Translations under genes and position numbers: made by a program
Notes under the pieces: generated by a model
What the model was told of the DNA's origin: nothing
Databases searched by the model: none
What the model saw: the letters and a program-made list of their open reading frames with translations, nothing else
From: Heterotrichella gracilis
Taxonomy: Eukaryota > Sar > Xanthophyceae > Tribonematales > Xanthonemataceae
Length of the DNA: 64,000 nt
Reading direction: 5' to 3'
Assembly: GCA_032358255.1 (NCBI GenBank)
Contig: JAULBX010018858.1
Location: 19,898 to 83,897 of the forward strand
In this document: piece by piece, positions 60,651 to 64,000 of the stretch
Layout: the number at the start of each line of letters is the position of its first letter
Numbering within the stretch: position 1 is the stretch's first letter

Positions 60651-61293
60651 AGGCTCAGAGGCTCCTGGGCCTGCAGAAACAGCGGGGCTTAAACAAGGCA
60701 ACATCAAGGTGCCTCTCCAAGGTTTTCCTGCAAATACAGGAGATGGCATGGGCATTTGCCGGCATGGTCGCCACTGGCTACATCCTGGCCTGCTTGGGAG
60801 CCAAACCTAGCGGTGGGGGGGGCTGAACCCAACCCAGCTGCCGCCAGGTTGGGCCCCAGGTGACCAGGATGTAGCTAGTGGCGTGGTGTCCTCTACAGCA
60901 CTGGCTGCTGCCCCCAGGGCACCAAGTTGGTTCTGATCCTGGCAGGGCTTCACGTGGCACACTCCATGCCACAGACACTTCATCAGCCACAGCCTCCCAC
61001 CCTTGTGGCGTCGTCAGTGCTTGCTACACCATCAGACCTTCCAAGGCGATACATAGGTTTCACTGGCCAAAGCCTTGGTAGTTATGATGGTGCTGCAGTG
61101 ACTGAAGACCCCACAAGTCCAGCAGGCTGTTGCCATTGAAATGCCTGTGGGCCCTGGAGTATGCCAAGCGGGGATGGCTGCTGCCCTTTCACCTTTGGTG
61201 AATATAAGATTCAATCAGATTCTTAGATTTGCAAAACGCGTTCATACTTCAACCAGTACTTCAACCAAAATATAGCCAGCATCCGCCCTTGGC
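60651..61293. other. No gene recognised
   Basis: No coding signature. TGGGAGCCAAACCTAGC...GCTACATCCTGG near 60780 is echoed in inverted form near 60860 (CAGGATGTAGC), suggesting another weak foldback. Confidence 0.35.
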
Positions 61294-61646
61294 TTTGCAA
61301 CCATCACGGCTGGGCAGTTTCTCGCCAAGCAAGCAGCCCACTCACTGGCAGTCAACCGCGTGACTCCTCATACTGCTCCATCGTCCATGCTGTCCCTGTA
61401 TCCCCCAACGTCCCTGAATGCCTTGGCAAAAGCACTTTTTGCCAGGGCGTGCAGGTACCCCAGGTCGCACGGGGACAGCTTAGGCGCTGCTGTGGTATGA
61501 GGAGTCATGCAATCGACTGCATTGAGTGGGCTGCTATTTTTCATGACCCTCATGCCTTGGCAAAGTACCACACGGCCACAGCCACAGCCACAGCCACAGC
61601 CACAGCCACAGCCACAGCCACAGCCACAGCCACAGCCACAGCCACA
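61294..61646. mobile_element. Foldback module ending in a (CACAGC)n array, copy 1
   Basis: Arms AGCAGCCCACTCACTGGCAG.. (61336) and ..GACTGCATTGAGTGGGCTGCT (to 61535) are inverted partners. About 40 bases later a CACAGC hexamer array begins (61574-61646, about twelve units). Copy 2 repeats the whole arrangement. Confidence 0.75.
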
Positions 61647-61699
61647 AATAAATATATTAATCAATATCTACGCAGCCTGGGGGCAGCAGCAGCTGTTTG

Positions 61700-61989
61700 C
61701 TTTGCAGCCATCAGCATGGCCCACGCCCTGGATGAGCAAGCAGCCCACTCACTGGCAGTCAAGTGCGTGCCTCTTCATCCGCTGCTTGTCTTTGTATCCC
61801 CTGGTGTACCTGAACTCAGATACTTCAGGAACAACAGGGACAGCTTGGGTTTTGCAGCGGATGATGAGGCACGCAGTTGACTGCCATTGAGTGGGCTGCT
61901 TCCTCGGTTGAGTGACCCTCGTGCAATGCTCCACGCAATCACAGCCACAGCCACAGCCACAGCCACAGCCAGAGCCACACACACACACA
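61700..61989. mobile_element. Foldback module ending in a (CACAGC)n array, copy 2
   Basis: Arms GCAGCCCACTCACTGGCAGT (61740) and ACTGCCATTGAGTGGGCTGC (to 61899). The CACAGC array at 61940-61989 is shorter and grades into CA repeats. Its left part (TTTGCAGCCATCA) also matches copy 1 (TTTGCAACCATCA). Confidence 0.75.
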
Positions 61990-63136
61990 GGGTGTCCCTG
62001 TGTTGAAAATTGTAATTTTTTATTAGTATTTAATTGTTTAATATAATTAGTATAAAACAAAACTAACCTTTTTTGGTGTTTGTGGCCCACAGTGACCGGG
62101 GGTGGGACCCGGTGGCACAGTGTCAGGGTTACCGTGAGAGTCACGTGGTGGATAATGGCTCCTGGCTCACTTGCTAATTAAATAACGTATTCAATATACG
62201 TTGTTAGTTTATTTGTTTATTTGCTAATAATAATACTGAAATAAGTAACAGTGAGCCAGCAGGTGATGAGCCCATACAGGGTATTGCAAGCAGTGGCACT
62301 GATCTTCAATATGTAGGATCTCCCGTGGCTGGGTTGGAGCTCGCAACCCTGAAACCCTAGACCCTAAGGCTGCCCCACAGGATTCCCGAAGAAATTTGAA
62401 GGCTGGGAGGATTTTCTATACCAACTGGGTATGGGTATGCATCCAAGAACGTCAGCAAATGAAGGTTAGTGTTTGGAACATGGATTGTAGTGCGCAGGGA
62501 GGTCCAAATGCCCTGAGTGGGTGGAGGGATTGCATGATGGGTGGGCACATGTGCCGGGTATCATTTGGCATTGTCATTTTCAGCTAGTTTCAACGTAATT
62601 ACATGTTATTTTTGTAAGATCCGCACCATTGCTGGCCGTTCAAACATGCTGCATTCCCTTGCGTAATGACTTCTCACAAAGTTTGTCGCAAGGGGTTGCA
62701 GCAAGCATGCCGCTTGTCAGGCTTGGGTTTAGGGTTTAGGGTTTAGGGCTGAGGGTGTGCCTAGCTGTCCTGACCCCCGCCTGCTGCCTGTGCAGGGTGC
62801 CGACACATCCTTTGGTGGTTGGCAATGGCCTCAGCGCCTCCATGTGACGCCAAATTTGTCTGCTCCTGGGTGTGCAGCCTCTCTGTCCTGGTGAACATGC
62901 TGCTGCACTGTAGCAGAGTACTTACGTACTGGAGCAGAGTGCAGCGGGGTGTTGACCAAAACAATGAGGCTTGCACAATCAGGTGCTGACAAATTTGGTT
63001 TTGGGATGGGCTGCTGCTGCGGGACAAGCTTGCAACTTCAGCTGTGCGTGCTGGCAGCACTGCACCTGATAGAAGCGCTTCTATTGCTAGCTATAGCACC
63101 AACCAACGAGGGAGCAGGCGCAGCCTGGGAGCCTCC
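61990..63136. other. No confident gene; one possible orphan exon
   Basis: An ORF-like piece bounded by CAG and GTATGG at about 62382-62430 reads FPKKFEGWEDFLYQLG in one frame and looks exon-like, but it has no partners. A TTTAGGG tract lies at 62725-62748. Confidence 0.3.
62725..62748. repeat. Interstitial telomere-like tract (TTTAGGG)
   Basis: Three and a half perfect TTTAGGG heptamers in tandem. Confidence 0.9.
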
Positions 63137-63320
63137 ATGACTACAGGACTACAGGTACAGTGCTGCCTCCAGGATTAGGGTTTGGGGTGTAAATCTAGGG
63201 ATACGGATTAGGGATAAATTTTAGGATTTAGGGATTAGAGTTAGGTAGCAGGGTTTAGGCTCAGAGGCTCCAGGACCTACAGGTGCAGTACTGCCTCTGA
63301 AATTAGGGTTAAGGGTTTAG
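63137..63320. repeat. Two units joined to degenerate TTTAGGG tracts
   Basis: CTACAGGTACAGTGCTGCCT at 63149 and CTACAGGTGCAGTACTGCCT at about 63277 each lead into ATTAGGGTTTGGGG / ATTAGGGTTAAGGGTTTAGG. The interval is filled with decayed TTTAGGG-like words. Confidence 0.65.
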
Positions 63321-63683
63321 GGTTGGAACAGCACTTGTGGCGTGCGGCGTTGCACCACCCACAGCTGGTCCAGGTCGCACTGCGGCAGAGGACTGGTTGT
63401 GCACTGCTTGAAATTGAAGTTATGGGGTTAGAATTAAGGTTTAGGGTTTATAGTTTAGGGTGCCCTGAATGCTAAACAGTGCACTGTGACAGCTTGCTCC
63501 TGGTGATGGCATGTAGAGCCTGTCCTGGGCCACTGGCCTGGGGCGCTGCTGCACCCACTCCTGCACTCAATGCGAGGGAATCGCTGTGCCACCAGTCGTG
63601 ATTTCCTGAACTCAGGCTCATCCAGGACATGCGCAGTGGAAGTCTAGATCTGCCAGACAAGAACAAAGCTCTTTGGCTTATAT

Positions 63684-63775
63684 CCAATGCAATGCAGGTC
63701 AGTGATCAGCCCTGCCGCTGATCTAGACTTCTACTAGAATCGACAGGACTGATCAGTGTTCTGCACCGCATTGGG
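63684..63775. mobile_element. Foldback sequence of about 92 bp
   Basis: CCAATGCAATGCAGGTCAGT / CACTGATCAG-type left arm and CTGATCAGTGTTCTGCACCG with CATTGGG as right arm. A second inverted pair, AGTCTAGATCTGC (63640) / GCTGATCTAGACT (63717), overlaps it. Confidence 0.6.
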
Positions 63776-63841
63776 TGTGGGCAGAGTTCTAGGGTTTTGT
63801 TGTCGTCCCTCAGGTTTCATGTTACCTCAGAGGGTCTCCAT

Positions 63842-64000
63842 CTGCGTAGCAGTGCTTGCCACTGTGACAGATGGGCGCAGCACACCCTCCATCCTTGCAA
63901 TGACCCCAACCACAACAGCAGGATCCTAGGGTTTGTGGACCTTACCAAAGCCTATGACTCGGTAGATAGGGACACAGCGTGGAAGGTGTTAGAATTGAGA
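63842..64000 (+). mobile_element. LINE-type reverse transcriptase fragment, cut by the window edge
   Basis: An open frame reaching the window end contains GFVDLTKAYDSVDRDTAWKV. This is the F-x-D-x-x-x-A-Y-D-x-V motif of non-LTR retrotransposon reverse transcriptases, upstream of the catalytic YxDD region. The frame stays open back to about 63842, but the first 25-30 residues show no clear homology. The rest of the element lies beyond the window, so it is unknown whether the copy is complete. Confidence 0.8.

Noticed and set aside
61574-61646. Regular repeat considered as a CRISPR array
   Set aside because: The unit is an uninterrupted hexamer with no spacers, in a eukaryotic genome.
61449-61880. 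143-codon frame encoding an Ala-Thr dipeptide run
   Set aside because: The run is the translation of the CACAGC satellite, and the frame spans two foldback arms.

Overview
This is nuclear DNA from a eukaryote, most likely a green alga (Chlorophyta). Genes are split into many short GC-rich exons. Introns mostly begin GTGAGG or GTGGGT and end in CAG, and plant-type telomere-like motifs (CCCTAAA / TTTAGGG) are scattered through introns and spacers. The best-recognised proteins are closest to plant families: a plant EBS/SHL-type BAH-PHD reader, a chloroplast RH50-type DEAD-box helicase and a plant-type alkenal double-bond reductase. No prokaryotic operon, CRISPR array, rRNA or tRNA was recognised.

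Layout: 1-1.8 kb is spacer. 1.8-8.1 kb (+) is the DNA-damage sensor XPC/RAD4. 9.8-12.6 kb (-) is a BAH-PHD chromatin reader. 14.5-19.1 kb (+) is an FHA-domain coiled-coil protein with an acidic tail. 19.9-24.0 kb (-) holds two tandem, disabled BTB/POZ genes with a broken copy of the FHA gene's last exon between them. 25.3-30.7 kb (+) is an unrecognised proline-rich protein with a triplicated exon. 32.7-37.0 kb (-) is an F-box/LRR protein. 39.0-44.6 kb (+) is the RH50-like helicase. 45.3-47.6 kb (+) is the alkenal reductase. 48.4-50.8 kb (-) is a small 2-oxoglutarate/Fe(II) oxygenase. From 50.8 kb to the end no confident gene was found; this region is rich in foldback (inverted-repeat) elements and minisatellites, and the window ends inside a LINE-type reverse transcriptase. 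The genes look like independent nuclear housekeeping or regulatory loci rather than a pathway cluster.

The most unusual signal is structural. In at least eight intron or gene-edge positions, in seven genes, the edge of a real exon (splice site plus 40-90 nt of coding sequence) is copied once or several times into the adjacent intron, and most copies abut short CCCTAAA-type tracts. The clearest case is a four-copy array with a period of about 116 bp in the helicase gene, whose last unit is the functional exon start. The same unit-plus-telomere-motif arrangement occurs in intergenic DNA. All splice models were built by eye from reading-frame and phase consistency plus family conservation; no alignment, transcript or database search was run.
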